Source: Prorocentrum cordatum (taxonomy: Eukaryota; Sar; Dinophyceae; Prorocentrales; Prorocentraceae). From it: DNA of 64,000 nucleotides. The stretch is taken from positions 527,301 through 591,300 of the forward strand of contig CAUYUJ010019616.1 in NCBI GenBank assembly GCA_963575745.1. The letters are read 5' to 3'. The notes below the pieces were generated by a model. That model searched no databases and had not been told where the DNA came from. It worked only from the letters and a program-made list of their open reading frames with translations. Within the stretch, counting starts at the first letter, position 1. The number at the start of each line of letters is the position of its first letter. The position numbers and the translations under genes were made by a program. Below are positions 42,421 through 53,690 of the stretch, piece after piece.

Positions 42421-43169
42421 GTCCCACGGCCTCCCTGGAAGTCTGCGAACCCTGGAGGGGCGTGGCAAAATTGCGTTGTTCGGCTCCCCCCCGCGCGTTT
42501 AGTAACACTTAACATGTTGAAGCAGAAAGTAGAGCCATCACATTGGAAACTGGAAACGGCAACTGGCGCAGGGAACAGCAAATGTTCGCCCCACAGCCTG
42601 GTGGCCCCACAAGGGGGCCAGTGAATTCCACCATTTTCCATACTCCTGACTTGGACCTGAACTGTAACGCTCAGAGCCTGTCGCCGACAGCCCGCAGTCG
42701 TCGATACACACTGGAAGTGGTACGCGGCCTTAGGCAGCTCGAACAGACGAACAGATCCAGGAGGGGAGTCAGAAACTCTTGTATAAACAGTGTCAGCGAA
42801 CGCCCAAGAGCATTTCCCAGCCGAGCATAGTAATGACCATCCATTCAGAGAGCGAAACAAAACGGGGCCCACGATACGCAGGGATAACCAGCCTGGATAA
42901 AGTTGGTGGAAGCCTATCACGTCAGCTCTGCTCAACAGGACATCCAACGGGACCCTTCTCGTAGATTTTGAATATATGCCACAACACACAAATTGCAACT
43001 TCTCTTCTCCTGACTCCAAGCTCGCTGCGCAGCGCTTGACGCCAGACGGCCTTTCTGGCTCCGGTGAAGGTGCCAGCAGCTCAGTCTGGTCTAGGGTCAT
43101 TTGGGCTCTCAGGCGCATCGGGCTTACGTGTTCTGTCACAGGTTTTGTACGTTTAATTGGACAACGCAT
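42405..43169 (-). CDS. Unrecognised open reading frame of 254 residues
   Basis: The - strand is open without simple repeats. It includes LDVLLSRADVIGFHQLYPGW, SLRIVGPVLFRSLNGWSLLC and YHFQCVSTTAGCRRQALSVT. No domain is recognised, and + frames are partly open over the same DNA. It could be an exon or an element fragment. Its 3' end runs into the 42-bp minisatellite, which argues against a normal gene end. Confidence 0.25.
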   Translation of the reverse strand: MRCPIKRTKPVTEHVSPMRLRAQMTLDQTELLAPSPEPERPSGVKRCAASLESGEEKLQFVCCGIYSKSTRRVPLDVLLSRADVIGFHQLYPGWLSLRIVGPVLFRSLNGWSLLCSAGKCSWAFADTVYTRVSDSPPGSVRLFELPKAAYHFQCVSTTAGCRRQALSVTVQVQVRSMENGGIHWPPCGATRLWGEHLLFPAPVAVSSFQCDGSTFCFNMLSVTKRAGGSRTTQFCHAPPGFADFQGGRGTRKTT

Positions 43170-44280
43170 GGGGGTCGGACTTGCACCATCAGTCGCTCGA
43201 GCAGAAAGAGAGCGATCACCTCAACCTGCCTCGGGTGCATAGGCGTGCACTCCATGAGGTTAACGAGGATGTAGGGCACCAGGAGGAGAGGCTTCGAGAG
43301 AGAGGGAGAGAGAGATAAAGAGAGACACGTCTGCCGTGAACACAATCAGTTCCCATTGCCGAACATGTGTTGTAAAACTTGGAGTCAAAGCTGGTAGTCT
43401 CAGAGCTGATGAGTGTTCAGGGTCTCTTGGACCTCGGTCGGAGTCTCGTCGGGCGCACGATTGAAACTCCCCCACAGACTAGCACATCGGTGAGCCTCCG
43501 AAGCCAAGAGAGAACGGGGATCTGAAACGATTTGGCCATGAGAGAAGACGGAGGAGGAATGGGAGGACGACGGGGTGGGGAAGGAGGTGTTTGAGGGAGA
43601 GGATAGGGGAGGCGAAGGAGACAACGACGACGACGACGAAGACGACGATCACGACGACCACGACAGTTGTGGTCGTCGTGATCGTCATCGTCGTCGTGGT
43701 CGTGGTCAGAGTCGTGATCGGAAGCGAAAAGGAGAGAAGGGCAGCCAAAAGTGGGCTCCCCTGAGGTGTTCGCCTCTTGGGGGGTGCATTAGAAAGCTCG
43801 GAGGGCACTTCGAACCGCCTTGGGGATGTCTTGGGGCATTGTAGATGTATTTCGGAGACTAGACTGAACCATCTTGAAGTATCTTGGGTAATAGTGGAGG
43901 CCATCTCGGGACACCTAGAGCCCACGTGGAGCCATCTTGGGCGCTCTACCCCCTCGCGGGGCTCCCCTTCCAGACCCAGGGGGAAGGGGAGGCGGAGGGG
44001 GAAACCCCTTCCCGAGGAGGAACAGGGGGTTGAAAGAAGCAACGCCCTAGACCCTGCGCCTAGAGGGCTGGTGTGATTGACTTCGGCCAGCAAGTGATAG
44101 CCTTCAGCCAGGGTGCATATCGTTGCGTGCTGACGCTGATGGAAACGCAAGGGCCCGTACAGCACGCCGAGGGCACAGCCGAGAACGTGCCTCGCAGAGG
44201 CTTGCTACGTACCCTGGCACACCTATCCAGCCGCAGTCTGCTACAATTTTACCATCCGCAGAGCGCCCTGTGGCAGAGGG
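43170..44280. other. No gene supported; short GAC arrays and CCATCTTGGG repeats
   Basis: (GAC)n and CGTCGT tracts at about 43626-43715 and scattered CCATCTTGGG words at 43820-43945. Open frames are repeat-driven. Confidence 0.45.
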
Positions 44281-44283
44281 GGG

Positions 44284-44362
44284 AGGAGGAGGAGGAGGAG
44301 GAGGAGGAGGAGGAGGAGGAGGAGGAGGAGGAGGAGGAAGAGGCAGAGGAGGAGGAGGCGGA
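44284..44362. repeat. (GGA)n array
   Basis: About 75 bases of GGA. Confidence 0.9.
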
Positions 44363-45235
44363 GGACATGCCGAGACTAAAGACCCCGGCTGGCGCAGCCC
44401 GTCCCCCGATTGCGGCCGTTGGTTGTTTGCCGAGCGCCCTTCCCTGACGCTAGCCAGCGGAGGCGCTCGGGGAACCTGTGCCTGGCACTGGGTGCTTGCG
44501 CCGCACACGTCCAACGACCGCGCGGACTGCGGCCCGCTCGCCGCCGGGGAGGAGAGGGCCTCCGCGAGAAGGCGCGACTCCAGGCCCACGCGGCGAGGCG
44601 AGGGCGGCCGAACTGTTCCAAGCGGACGCCCCTGGCGCGGCCCCCGCACATACGAAGGCTGCCTGTCGGACGGGGCTAGGACGAGGATCAGTCCGTTCCA
44701 GAGCGTTCCAGAAAGCTCTGAGACGGTCGCGGCGCCCGAGGCATCCTCCAGATCAGTCGAAGCTCAATGATTTTGAAAAGTTGCTTCACCCGAGTTGATC
44801 TTCGCCCTGGCTTCGTCCTAGCCTGCGACGCGCTCTGCCGTCGGACGCCCGCCAGCCGCGGTCCCCCGACCGCGCCAACCGCGGAAGAGTCGCGCTGGCG
44901 GAGCCGCGCTGGCCCGCTGGCCCGGCCGCCCAGCGGAGGAGGAGGAGGAGGAGGAGGAGGAGGAGGAGGAGGAGGAGGAGGAGGAGGAGGAGAAGGAGGA
45001 GGGGGAGGAGGAGGAGGAGGAGGAGGAGGAGAAGGGGGAGGAGAGTGGCCCAGCCCCCCTTTGCGGGGCGAGGGGCGGCGGCTTTGGATGGGTGGCCACG
45101 GCCAAGAGGAGCGCCTCGACGCCTTCCAGGCGGACGCCGCGGACGTGGAGAGGGGCCTGGCCGAGAGGCCCCCCATTCGCCCCCGACCTCTCCCATGGGC
45201 GGCGGAGTTCGGCAGAAGCTCGGAGGAGTAAAACA
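44363..45235 (+). other. GC-rich stretch with possible exon fragments
   Basis: A second (GGA)n array spans 44936-45035. After it one + frame reads GHGQEERLDAFQADAADVER, which is protein-like and ends at a stop near 45231. No domain or splice partner could be found, so no gene is called. Confidence 0.3.
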
Positions 45236-45519
45236 GGTACCCATGTCGCTACCCTTCGCCTGCTTTTTTACATTTTGGGGGGCCTCCTGGGAGGCCCTTG
45301 TCGCCTCCGCTGGATCCGCTTCGAAATTCTGGTCAGAGCGCACCCGGGAGAGGTCTGCAGAGTAGCGGTATCGGTACCTTTTAGTTTCCCTAGAAGCCCC
45401 ATGCCAAGTCGATTGGCGAAGACCCGTTTTCGGTTCTCGAGAGGGCGTCGCGGCCGCAATGCTTACGGGCCTGCGCACGCAAGTTCTGGTCCCAGGTCAT
45501 TCTCATTGGAGGGTGGTTT

Positions 45520-45790
45520 TGCTAAATGTGCTGCAGTCTGCCGCGCAGGTCTGCCGAGCTGCTGCTGTATGTCGTGTTGTTCTGCTGTGCTCCTGTGGTC
45601 CACGGTGCTTCTGTGGTATTCCGTGCTGGTTTGCCGTTTTGTTGTGGTCTGCCGTGCTAGTTTGCCATGCATCAGTAGTCTGCCGTGCAAGGCTGCCGTG
45701 CTCGTGGTTTGCCGTGCTGATCTGGCCTGCCCTACTGGTCTGCCGTGCTCCGATGGTTTGCCGTGCTAGTCTGCCGTGGTCATATGGTCT
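45520..45790. repeat. CTGCCGTGCTGGT-type minisatellite
   Basis: TCTGCCGTGCT or TTGCCGTGCTGG recurs about twelve times at 10-30-base spacing. Confidence 0.65.
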
Positions 45791-46194
45791 ACCGGGTTGC
45801 TTGTTCACCCCCGAGTGGGGAAGCAAAAGAGCATCAATGACCAGCCGCTGTGTAGAGCTCGTCAGCGTCTCCCTCCTTCGGCTTTGTCCGAAGGCCTGGT
45901 GATTCCTCGTCAGTGACACGCTGATGGCTTTCCCTTGGCGGTGTGTCACTGATCTTGTTCTTGCTCCCCCAGTCAGGGCGCTTGCCGAGAGGCCTCACCC
46001 TCTGCCGGCGTCGCGCAGAAGGGGATGGCGGAAGGGGCGCGACCCTCTGAGACGGCACGGGCGGCTCCGTGGACGCCCCCCCCCCGCATCCCCCCGCCTC
46101 CTGAGGCCGCCCTCTTGGAGGCCTCCGAGGCCTGGCGTCTGCAACGCCCCTTGCCTTCTCAGACCTGAGGCGGGGGCTCATCCATGACCACCGC

Positions 46195-46350
46195 CTGTTC
46201 GGATGCGGATCTTGCAGGATCCTGCAGGGCCAGGGTCGCACTGACCCAGGTTTGGTTGCAGGATCCTGCAGGATGTTGCAAGATCCTTCGCACTGACCCG
46301 AGTTTGGGTGCAGGATCTTGCAGGATTCTGCAAGGCTTGACTGACCAGGT
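46195..46350. repeat. 61-bp tandem repeat with TGCAGGATCC palindromes
   Basis: CGCACTGACCC occurs at 46228 and 46289 (61-bp period), each preceded by GCAGGATCCTGCAGG-like palindromic sequence. Confidence 0.7.
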
Positions 46351-46712
46351 CTGGATGTACCTGGGTCAGAAGACCTCCGACCCAGAGGGCCTCGCTTTTG
46401 AGGATCGAGGGAGTCGGCATCGCTCTTGACATCGCTCGGACGTGTGCATTTTTTCCCGGCGAGGACCATTGAGGAGCATCCTGGATCACCTGGCAAACAA
46501 AAAGCACGCACGGAATCGAACAATGCATAGGGAATGGGAGTCCGAGCGATGGCGAGGGAGTTGGCATCTCTTCTTCGGGCGGAAGGCTGGCGGAAGGGGG
46601 CGAAGGTAAGACGCGGCCGCCTCCGCCGGCGGAAGCTCGGCGGAAGGCGGAGGAAGTAAACATCTGCGTCCTTCGGAGGATCCCGCCGCATGGCCGATGC
46701 ATGGCCGATGCG

Positions 46713-46904
46713 GAGGACAGCACGACCCGCCCCCATCCCCAGCTCGGGCCCCCACTCTCAACCTGGTTATCCAGGGGTGCCGGGCTGGGGGTGAGGGTGG
46801 TTTGTCACGGTAGAACCCACCCTGACCCCCAGCCAGGCCCACCTGGATCACCAGGTCGGGAGTGGGGGTCCTGGCTGGGGGTGGGGCTGGGTTGTGCTGT
46901 CCTC
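46713..46904. repeat. Foldback element F4, 192-bp long hairpin
   Basis: The left arm (46713-46800) runs GAGGACAGCACGACCCG ... GGGCTGGGGGTGAGGGTGG and pairs with the right arm (46816-46904), CCCACCCTGACCCCCAGCC ... GTTGTGCTGTCCTC. The loop is 15 bases (TTTGTCACGGTAGAA). Pairing is broken only by scattered mismatches. Confidence 0.88.
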
Positions 46905-47239
46905 AATGATGTCCAAGTAATCCCACCAGCCCTTTAGGGCGTAGGTGGTCTAGGGAGCTTCCTCTTCAATCCCCGTCTCCCCCTTCGGGGAGGGGTTTAT
47001 CATTGTTCCCTCTTAGTGAACAACCCCTCCCCCACCCGGCCGGCAGCCAACCCCGAACCATGTGCACACCATGAGGGCAACCCCCCACCATCCCTGTCAC
47101 AAAAACAACACAAAACGCACTCTACCTCCAAATTCGGAGCATGCGCAACCAACCCGATACGCCCCCCCCCCCCCCACCATCCTTGTCAAAAACAAATATA
47201 CAGTACCTATACGACCACCCTTCGGGTGATAACGAGGTT

Positions 47240-47480
47240 CGGGGGGGGAGGAACCAACGTCTCATTCGATCGGTCTCACTATCGATCTCACTATCGATCT
47301 CAGTATCGGTCTCGCTCGATCGATCTCCCTCGATCGATCTCACAATCGATCTCACTCGATCTATATCACAATTGATTTGACTATCGATCTCACAATCGAT
47401 CTCATAATCGATCTCACAATCGATATCACTTTCGGTCTCACTATCGATTTCACTATCGATATCACAACCGCTCTCACAAT
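47240..47480. repeat. ATCGATCTCACA minisatellite
   Basis: A 12-base unit, TCTCACTATCGA and variants, repeats about eighteen times. Confidence 0.8.
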
Positions 47481-47485
47481 CAACG

Positions 47486-47518
<33 letters not shown>

Positions 47519-48529
47519 ACAACATCAACAACATCAACATCAACATCATCATCACCAACATCATCATAATCGGGGCACCGTCCTCATCATCAACACCAAC
47601 ATCATCATCATCATCATCATCGTCATCATCACGGTCATCAACATCATCGGGACACCACCATCATCATCATCATCATCACCATCATCATAATCATCATCAT
47701 CAACATCATCATCATCAGCAGCATCGGGACACAGTCATCGTAATCATCATCATCAGCAGCATCATCATCGGGACACCGTCATGATCACCATCGTTGGCAT
47801 CATCATCATCATCATCGGAACACCATCATCATCTCATCCTCATCATCGACATCATCATCATCAGCATCAGCATCATCAACATCATGATCAGCATTATCAT
47901 CATCGTCGCCATCATCGGGGCACCATTATCATCATTAACAACATCAGCATCAACATCATCATCATCATCACCATCGGGACGCCATCATCATCAACATCGT
48001 CACAATCACCATCATAATAATCATCATCATCGGGACGCCAATCATCGTCACCATCATGATCATCAACATAATCATCATGATCATCATCAACATCATCATC
48101 GGGACACCATCATCATCATCATCGTCATCATCATCATCGACATCATCATCATATCATCATCATCGGGACACCATCATCATCACCATATCATCATCATCAT
48201 CAACCTCATCATCATCGGGACACAATCATAATCAGCATCATCAACATCAACATCATACTCATCACCATCCGGACACCATCTTCGTCATCATCACGATCAT
48301 CAACATAATCATCATGACCATCATCAACATCATCATCGGGACACCATCATCATCGTCATCATCATCATCATCGACATCATCATCATCATCATCATCGCGA
48401 CACCATCATCATCATCATATCATCATCATCATCATCATCGTCCTCATCATCATCATCAGCAGCATCACCATCATCATCATCGACGTCATCATCATCATCA
48501 GCAACATCATCATCATCAGCATCACCATC

Positions 48530-48561
<32 letters not shown>

Positions 48562-48569
48562 CATCATCG

Positions 48570-48631
<62 letters not shown>

Positions 48632-48640
48632 GCGGGACAC
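47475..48640. repeat. (ATC)n array with embedded GGGACACC units
   Basis: ATC repeats for about 1.16 kb. CGGGACACC or CGGGGCACC interrupts it at intervals of about 50-80 bases. Several longer blocks (for example around 48040-48110 and 48280-48350, both with CATGATCATCAACATAATC or similar) are near duplicates. Confidence 0.9.
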
Positions 48641-48870
48641 CGCGGGACACCGGCGGGACACCGCGGGGCACCGCGGGACACCGCGGGACTTTCGCGGGAC
48701 ACCGGCGGGACACCGCGGGCCACCGGCCGCCTGGAAGGGAGACATTTGGTCCGGCCGCGCCTCAGCCACACGGGACACCAGCGGGACACCGGCGGGACAC
48801 CGCGGGCCACCGGCCGCCCGGAAGGGAGACATTTGGTCCGGCCGCGCCTCAGCCACAGGAGACTTTCTCT
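48640..48870. repeat. CGGGACACCG array and an 87-bp direct repeat
   Basis: GCGGGACACC units of 10-12 bases are followed by two copies, 87 bases apart, of a block with CCACCGGCCGC, GGAAGGGAGACATTTGGTC and GGCCGCGCCTCAGCCACA. Confidence 0.85.
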
Positions 48871-48999
48871 CGCCCGCCCACGCAGCTTCGCCTCGCCCGC
48901 ACGGCACGCACGAACACGAAACCGAAATCGATTTCCCGGTAGGGGGGCTCTCCGTTCCACTTCGATCTCACCCCCCAACCTCCGACAATTTGGGGCAAA

Positions 49000-49640
49000 G
49001 TCTGGAGTCGTGTTCGTGAGACCCGCGGGCACATTGTATTGTCTTTCGACAGGGACGGCGGGGGTGTCAGCATATTGCCTGATGCGCGCCGGGCTACCAT
49101 CCCTGACAAACGCACTATAAATTGCACCTCGCGGCTAAATGTGGATAGTGCGCGGCCACCCCGCGATCATTGTCAAGTTCTTTTGTCAGGAACGGCGGGG
49201 GTAGTTGTGTATGGCCTGCTGTGCGCAGGCCCACCAGACACAATGATGGGCAGTGGTTTTCGATAGGGATGGTGAGGGCCCACATGTTTCCCGATGTGTG
49301 CTGTCATGTGCGCAGGCACACCTGACACACTCTGCGCGTGCCCCGGACGTGGCGGACCTGGCGCGGCTGGAGGGAGCATCTGGCGCATTGCCTGCTGGCT
49401 GCTTGGTTGTCAATCTACAGGATGCTTCAGGATAGCCACGCCTCATACGGAGTTGCACACTTCGGAGCATTTGTTCAATGCAGCTCATGTGACTGCTGCT
49501 GATATGATTACGCATTTGGCATTACTTCCGAATACGAAATGCTTTGGCTCTGCCAGTCATAGCTGGGTTATGATACAATGTTTTGTTGATGCCTCTTTGG
49601 CGATTCGACCGTACACGAGATCATAGACTTGTGTTTTGGA
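49000..49640. other. Unclassified sequence with possible exon
   Basis: GACAGGGACGGCGGGGGT, GTCAGGAACGGCGGGGGT and GATAGGGATGGTGAGGGC at 49048, 49186 and 49263 are a loose repeat. From about 49430 one + frame gives HTELHTSEHLFNAAHVTAAD and NTKCFGSASHSWVMIQCFVD to a stop at about 49626; no domain is recognised. Confidence 0.3.
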
Positions 49641-49779
49641 TTCCCTTGTCGTCGGCCCGTTGCCAATAAGAGTTTAGAGTGATTGATCCGTGAAGTGGGG
49701 TTCCGACTGTCACCGGAAGGGACAGCAAGTTTCTATGTTGTACATGTTGTATTGGCGTTATGGTTTCGCGATGCCTCCA

Positions 49780-49920
49780 CACACATATACATATATATAT
49801 TTGCATATATATGAATACATATATATATATATATATATTCATATATATATATATATGTGTATAGATATACGGAAGGGCGCGCCCGCAGCGCCGAGACTTT
49901 CATTATACACATATATAGAT
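49780..49920. repeat. (TA)n-rich tract
   Basis: ATATAT runs broken by GC pairs, with small palindromes such as TGAATACATATATATA. Similar tracts lie at 56886-56990 and 62045-62072. Confidence 0.85.
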
Positions 49921-49969
49921 ATGTCTATGGGCGGCACATGCACTCGTCCACCTGCGTTATCATCCACAG

Positions 49970-50073
49970 CCGGAGCCATGGTCATAGAGGATGCTATTGG
50001 GTTGGCAGCTAAGTATAAGAGTTTCACAGCCAAGTACGGCAAGGCACAGCGCATGTTTCACGTCTGCGTGTAG
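49970..50073 (+). CDS. Possible terminal exon of an unknown gene
   Basis: After TCCACAG the frame gives AMVIEDAIGLAAKYKSFTAK and YGKAQRMFHVCV, then TAG. The short helix-like peptide looks coding and the acceptor is good, but no upstream exon is identified. Confidence 0.25.
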
Positions 50074-50124
50074 GCCTGTCACGGTAGTTGGTCAGAGTCG
50101 TCGGACAAAAACCAAAAAATCTGG

Positions 50125-50228
50125 TCCGAAGTCCGGCTAAATCCAGTTTAATCCAGCTTAATCCCGCGTAATCCGGCTTAATCCCGCTCAATCCCGTTTA
50201 TTCCAGCTTAATCCTGCCTAGTCCGAGG
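50125..50228. repeat. 10-bp minisatellite CCAGCTTAAT
   Basis: About ten units of exactly 10 bases: CCAGTTTAAT, CCAGCTTAAT, CCCGCGTAAT, CCGGCTTAAT, CCCGCTCAAT, CCCGTTTATT, CCAGCTTAAT, CCTGCCTAGT. Similar words (TGGCTTAATCCAGC, TGGCCTAATCCCGC) occur near 10965-11005. Confidence 0.8.
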
Positions 50229-51294
50229 CCCACTCCAGCGCAACAGCTCCCAAATGGGGCTTAATCCTCCGTAATCTTTCCGGCGAAGACCTCCCAGTAG
50301 TTGCCTCCTAAGGCCGCCTGGGGCATCGATCTTCGGCAGCCCTGGCAGGCGGTGCATATGTGGGTGTGGCCGCCCCCCCCCCCCCCCGGGGGGCCAACAA
50401 GTGTCCAGATCCTCCGCCCGCTGGGGGGGAGGGGGCCCAGGAGGCCGGCCCTCCGGGCGGGGGATCTATGGTTACGTCGGGCCTCTCCCTCTACAGGAGG
50501 AAAGTTTCAAGAACAGCCAAAAAGTTCACAATCCAGGAGCTACTTTTTGAGCATAATTTTTAACGATGTTTGGCTATCTTTTGGAGCACTTTTGTTTCTT
50601 CGCCCAAAATCCCCTTGTAGGGCGACAGGCCCGATGTAAATCTATGGGTAGATCCTGGCCCCGTATCCGAGGGCAGGCCGCCCACCTGGCACCGCAGCCT
50701 CTCCATGGGCGCGCCGCCAAGCCTGGCCTCGAGGGGCCGTCGCTCACGAGCGGGCATGTGCCACGCCCCCCATGGGAAGTCGGAGGAGCAGAAGGTCATG
50801 AACATGAGGCGTTCGAGATTGCCAGGAATCCCCAAAAGAGTTTCGGATGTTCCACGGGGGCAGCAGAGACGAAGGCCTGAATTGCATCCTGAAACGCATC
50901 CTGGATCAATCCGAGCATCACATCGACATCACTCCCGTCCTGGGAAGACCTCGCGCCAGGTGCTGGGTTCCCGCCGCGCGCCTCTCGGGGGGGCAGAGTG
51001 CCGCCCCGCGGCAGACCCAGCAGGGGCAGTTTCGGTGGTAAGTCATGGGAGCATGGTGTACCTCAGTGTCGTTCAACCGACCCCTAGCCCCATCCCCATC
51101 CCCATCCAGAGCCCCACAATCTTACCACCCCCGTTGGGGGTATACCCCTCGAAACCCGAAGGGTACGGCCTACATCCCTATCTAGGGGGGTTAATCGTCC
51201 AGTGGGACCCAGGCTACGCCGTTGGGGATAGTGGTCGGATAAACGATACTCAGTGCCCTCGTAGCTCGGTCTTTCGAGTGCACTAAGGTCGATT

Positions 51295-51415
51295 AGCGTC
51301 TGGTAGTCGATGGGGAAGCGCCGATGTAGCGTCGATTTAGCGCCAATGTAGCATCGATTGGCGTCAGCTGGCGTCGATTAGCGTCGGTGTCGATTAGCGT
51401 CGATTCGCGAGAGCC
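51295..51415. repeat. GCGTCGATTAGC short repeat
   Basis: GTCGATTAGCGTC and related words recur about eight times at 12-20-base spacing. Confidence 0.6.
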
Positions 51416-51734
51416 AACAAGACTGTATACGGGGGGCTCCCACGAGCCGACGGACACGACCGGGCGGCAGGCTCGGCCTGGCCAGTAGGGGGCGTGCTGC
51501 CAGCGCCTCTCGCGCCCACCGGAGCGTGTCTCATCGCGGCCGCTTCGAGCCGCGGCAGCCCCGCGACGCAGAACTGGCTCTGCTCGGAGGTTCGACAGGT
51601 GGCGCCGGGCGGCCCCTCGGCGTCTGCTGTCTACGTTGCCGCACGGCCTTCGCCGAGCGCACGACGAATCGCGCGACCTCGGTGAGCTAGACGGACACGC
51701 ATTGCGATACGACAACAAATCGGGACGATCGAAG

Positions 51735-51890
51735 TCGGTACGGGAAGAATGGATACGAAGACTGACAGCAGTTCTTGCCCATGTCCAACAGCGGCCGCCT
51801 TTGGTTTGGGACCGCATTTGTTGTTAGACATTGTGCCAATGTGTTCCGTACCCATGGCGGGCGTCCAAAACAAAGAGTTGCAGTAGTGAG
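51735..51890 (+). repeat. Dispersed repeat, copy 2 (pairs with 700-880)
   Basis: Shares GGTTTGGGAC, TTTGTTGTTAGACATTGTGCC and GCGTCCAAA with 700-880. Confidence 0.5.
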
Positions 51891-52600
51891 TCATCAGAGC
51901 TTCGAGATCTATTGCAGTAACGTGGGTCAGAGAAGAGGCTTCGGGTCCTCTCGGGAACATGTCTGACTTCAAGAAGTCCCGCACGTCTTCGCAAGAAATC
52001 TGTGTGCCCTCGGGTGGTTTGTTGTTGGAGAGGCAGCCAGAGAGAATCTAATGACACCTTCCAGTTTCCTCCGCAATTTGCAGCACCGTCGGAAAACTTG
52101 ACGGAACGGGCCAACAGACCTTACGATACTACCACAGATCCACCCCAGTTTTGATAAGGATTTGCAGGCGTCTTGCGACCAAGAGTCGCATGGCCGCAGC
52201 CTGGAAGTCTGACTTCTCCTGCCCTTGCGTGGCCGTCGGTCGGCCAAGCCATCCCGGCTGCCGGAGAGGCAGGCGGCAGGCACACGCGATAAGACAGTTC
52301 GCCACCAGGTGGCCCCCGGGAAACATCTGACTCCCGGACGTCCTCGGACACCCGCTGGAGTTTTGCGAGGTCCAAGGTCGACCGAGCAGTGTGTCCCTAC
52401 AGAAGGTTCGCGTCGTGTCGACCATCGGCGACCCCACCGCGGGCGTTCAAGGTTGAACGCCGCCAGTGGCCCAGAATAGGCCTACACAGAACGATCGGGC
52501 GATCTTAAAGCCGCCGATCGTTCAAGGTTGAACGATCCACGGGGTGGTCACGACACGAACATGCCGTGGATTTCTCTCTAGCAGGGTGTATGAGTGCGCG
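51891..52600. other. No gene supported; two twin palindromes
   Basis: Open frames on the - strand have no known domain. GGCGTTCAAGGTTGAACGCC (52442-52461) and GATCGTTCAA-GG-TTGAACGATC (52516-52537) are perfect inverted repeats with the same core and a 2-base spacer. Confidence 0.5.
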
Positions 52601-52849
52601 TATCTATTTCGAAGCTAACTTTCGTCTACCGGGGAGTCCTTGAGGGTTGGAGAGGAAGATTGGGAAAGGACGAAGGCACGAGCCACGAGATAAGTATCAG
52701 GAGAATGAGAAGGAGGAGCCTTCAAGCATGGATCTTCATTCACCTTCCGCCAGGCTCCAACACTTTCAGGAGCAGCTGCGCTCCCTGAAGGCGGAACGGA
52801 AGAGGACCGCCCGTGGCATGCAGGAGCCGTTCTCCCCTCCAGACTCAAT

Positions 52850-53060
52850 TTCGATCCGATTGATCCGATTCGATGATGATTCTTACCAGCTCGATCCGAT
52901 TATACCATGGTGTCCCGACGCGGCCCGATGCTTGCGCATGGGCGCTATTGTGCAGCCTTGCGCAGCCGATCCGATTCGGTTTCGGCTCCGTGCCGATGCA
53001 GCCCGATCCGACGCACATTCCAGTACGGCCCGATTTCCCGACTCGATGCTCCGAGGTCCT
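52850..53060 (+). repeat. Element family E3, copy 2
   Basis: Contains TTGATCCGATTCGATGAT, CCCGATGCTTGCGC, CCGATGCAGCCCGATCCGAC and GCACATTCCAGTACGGCCCG in the order of 10125-10345. Confidence 0.55.
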
Positions 53061-53241
53061 GCTCCCTCCCCATGGGCCCGCTCGGCAAGGGCCGGGGGTG
53101 GGTGGGGGCACCTTGGCGTCCCTGGGGCGTTGACGGCCCGCCGCCCAAAGCGTGCCGGCTTCGGCGGCCGAGGCCCCCGCATCCTTGTCGCCCGCCCTTT
53201 TCGCAGGTTGCGAAGGCCTCACGGCCTGTGCCGCCGAACCT

Positions 53242-53255
53242 CAAGGACGACGACC

Positions 53256-53325
<70 letters not shown>

Positions 53326-53334
53326 TGCTGCCGC

Positions 53335-53365
<31 letters not shown>

Positions 53366-53380
53366 GCCTCCGCACGGGCT
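53242..53380. repeat. (GAC)n-(GTC)n palindrome and (GCC)n
   Basis: GAC units run to 53290 and GTC units run from 53291, giving a perfect palindrome with arms of about 27 bases (53264-53317). (GCC)n follows to about 53370. Confidence 0.9.
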
Positions 53381-53530
53381 GCGGAAGGGCAGTGGTTGCT
53401 GCGGCCGTGCCTGCAGCCGCTGCGTGTTTGGGCTCGGCTCCCGCCTACTGGCGGGCGCGCGCGGGGCCTGCGCGTCCGCGACGCCGAGGAGCGCGGCGTC
53501 CTCGCGGGTCGGGCCCGCGCCGCGACGCCG
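53381..53530 (+). other. Possible exon between trinucleotide arrays
   Basis: One frame reads AEGQWLLRPCLQPLRVWARL and GLRVRDAEERGVLAGRARAA. Composition is protein-like but very GC-rich; other frames are open too. No domain. Confidence 0.2.
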
Positions 53531-53539
53531 ACGATGACG

Positions 53540-53551
53540 CCGACCACGACC

Positions 53552-53626
<75 letters not shown>

Positions 53627-53690
53627 GCGGCGGCGGCGGCCGCGGCGACGACGGCGGCGGCGGCAGCGGCGGCGGCGACGACGAAAAACA
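53540..53690. repeat. (GAC)n then (GGC)n arrays
   Basis: About 20 GAC units followed by GGC and mixed GAC/GGC units. Confidence 0.9.

Noticed and set aside
43479-44165. A 228-codon - strand protein
   Set aside because: Half of it is Thr/Val translation of GAC repeats, and the other half has no recognisable domain.
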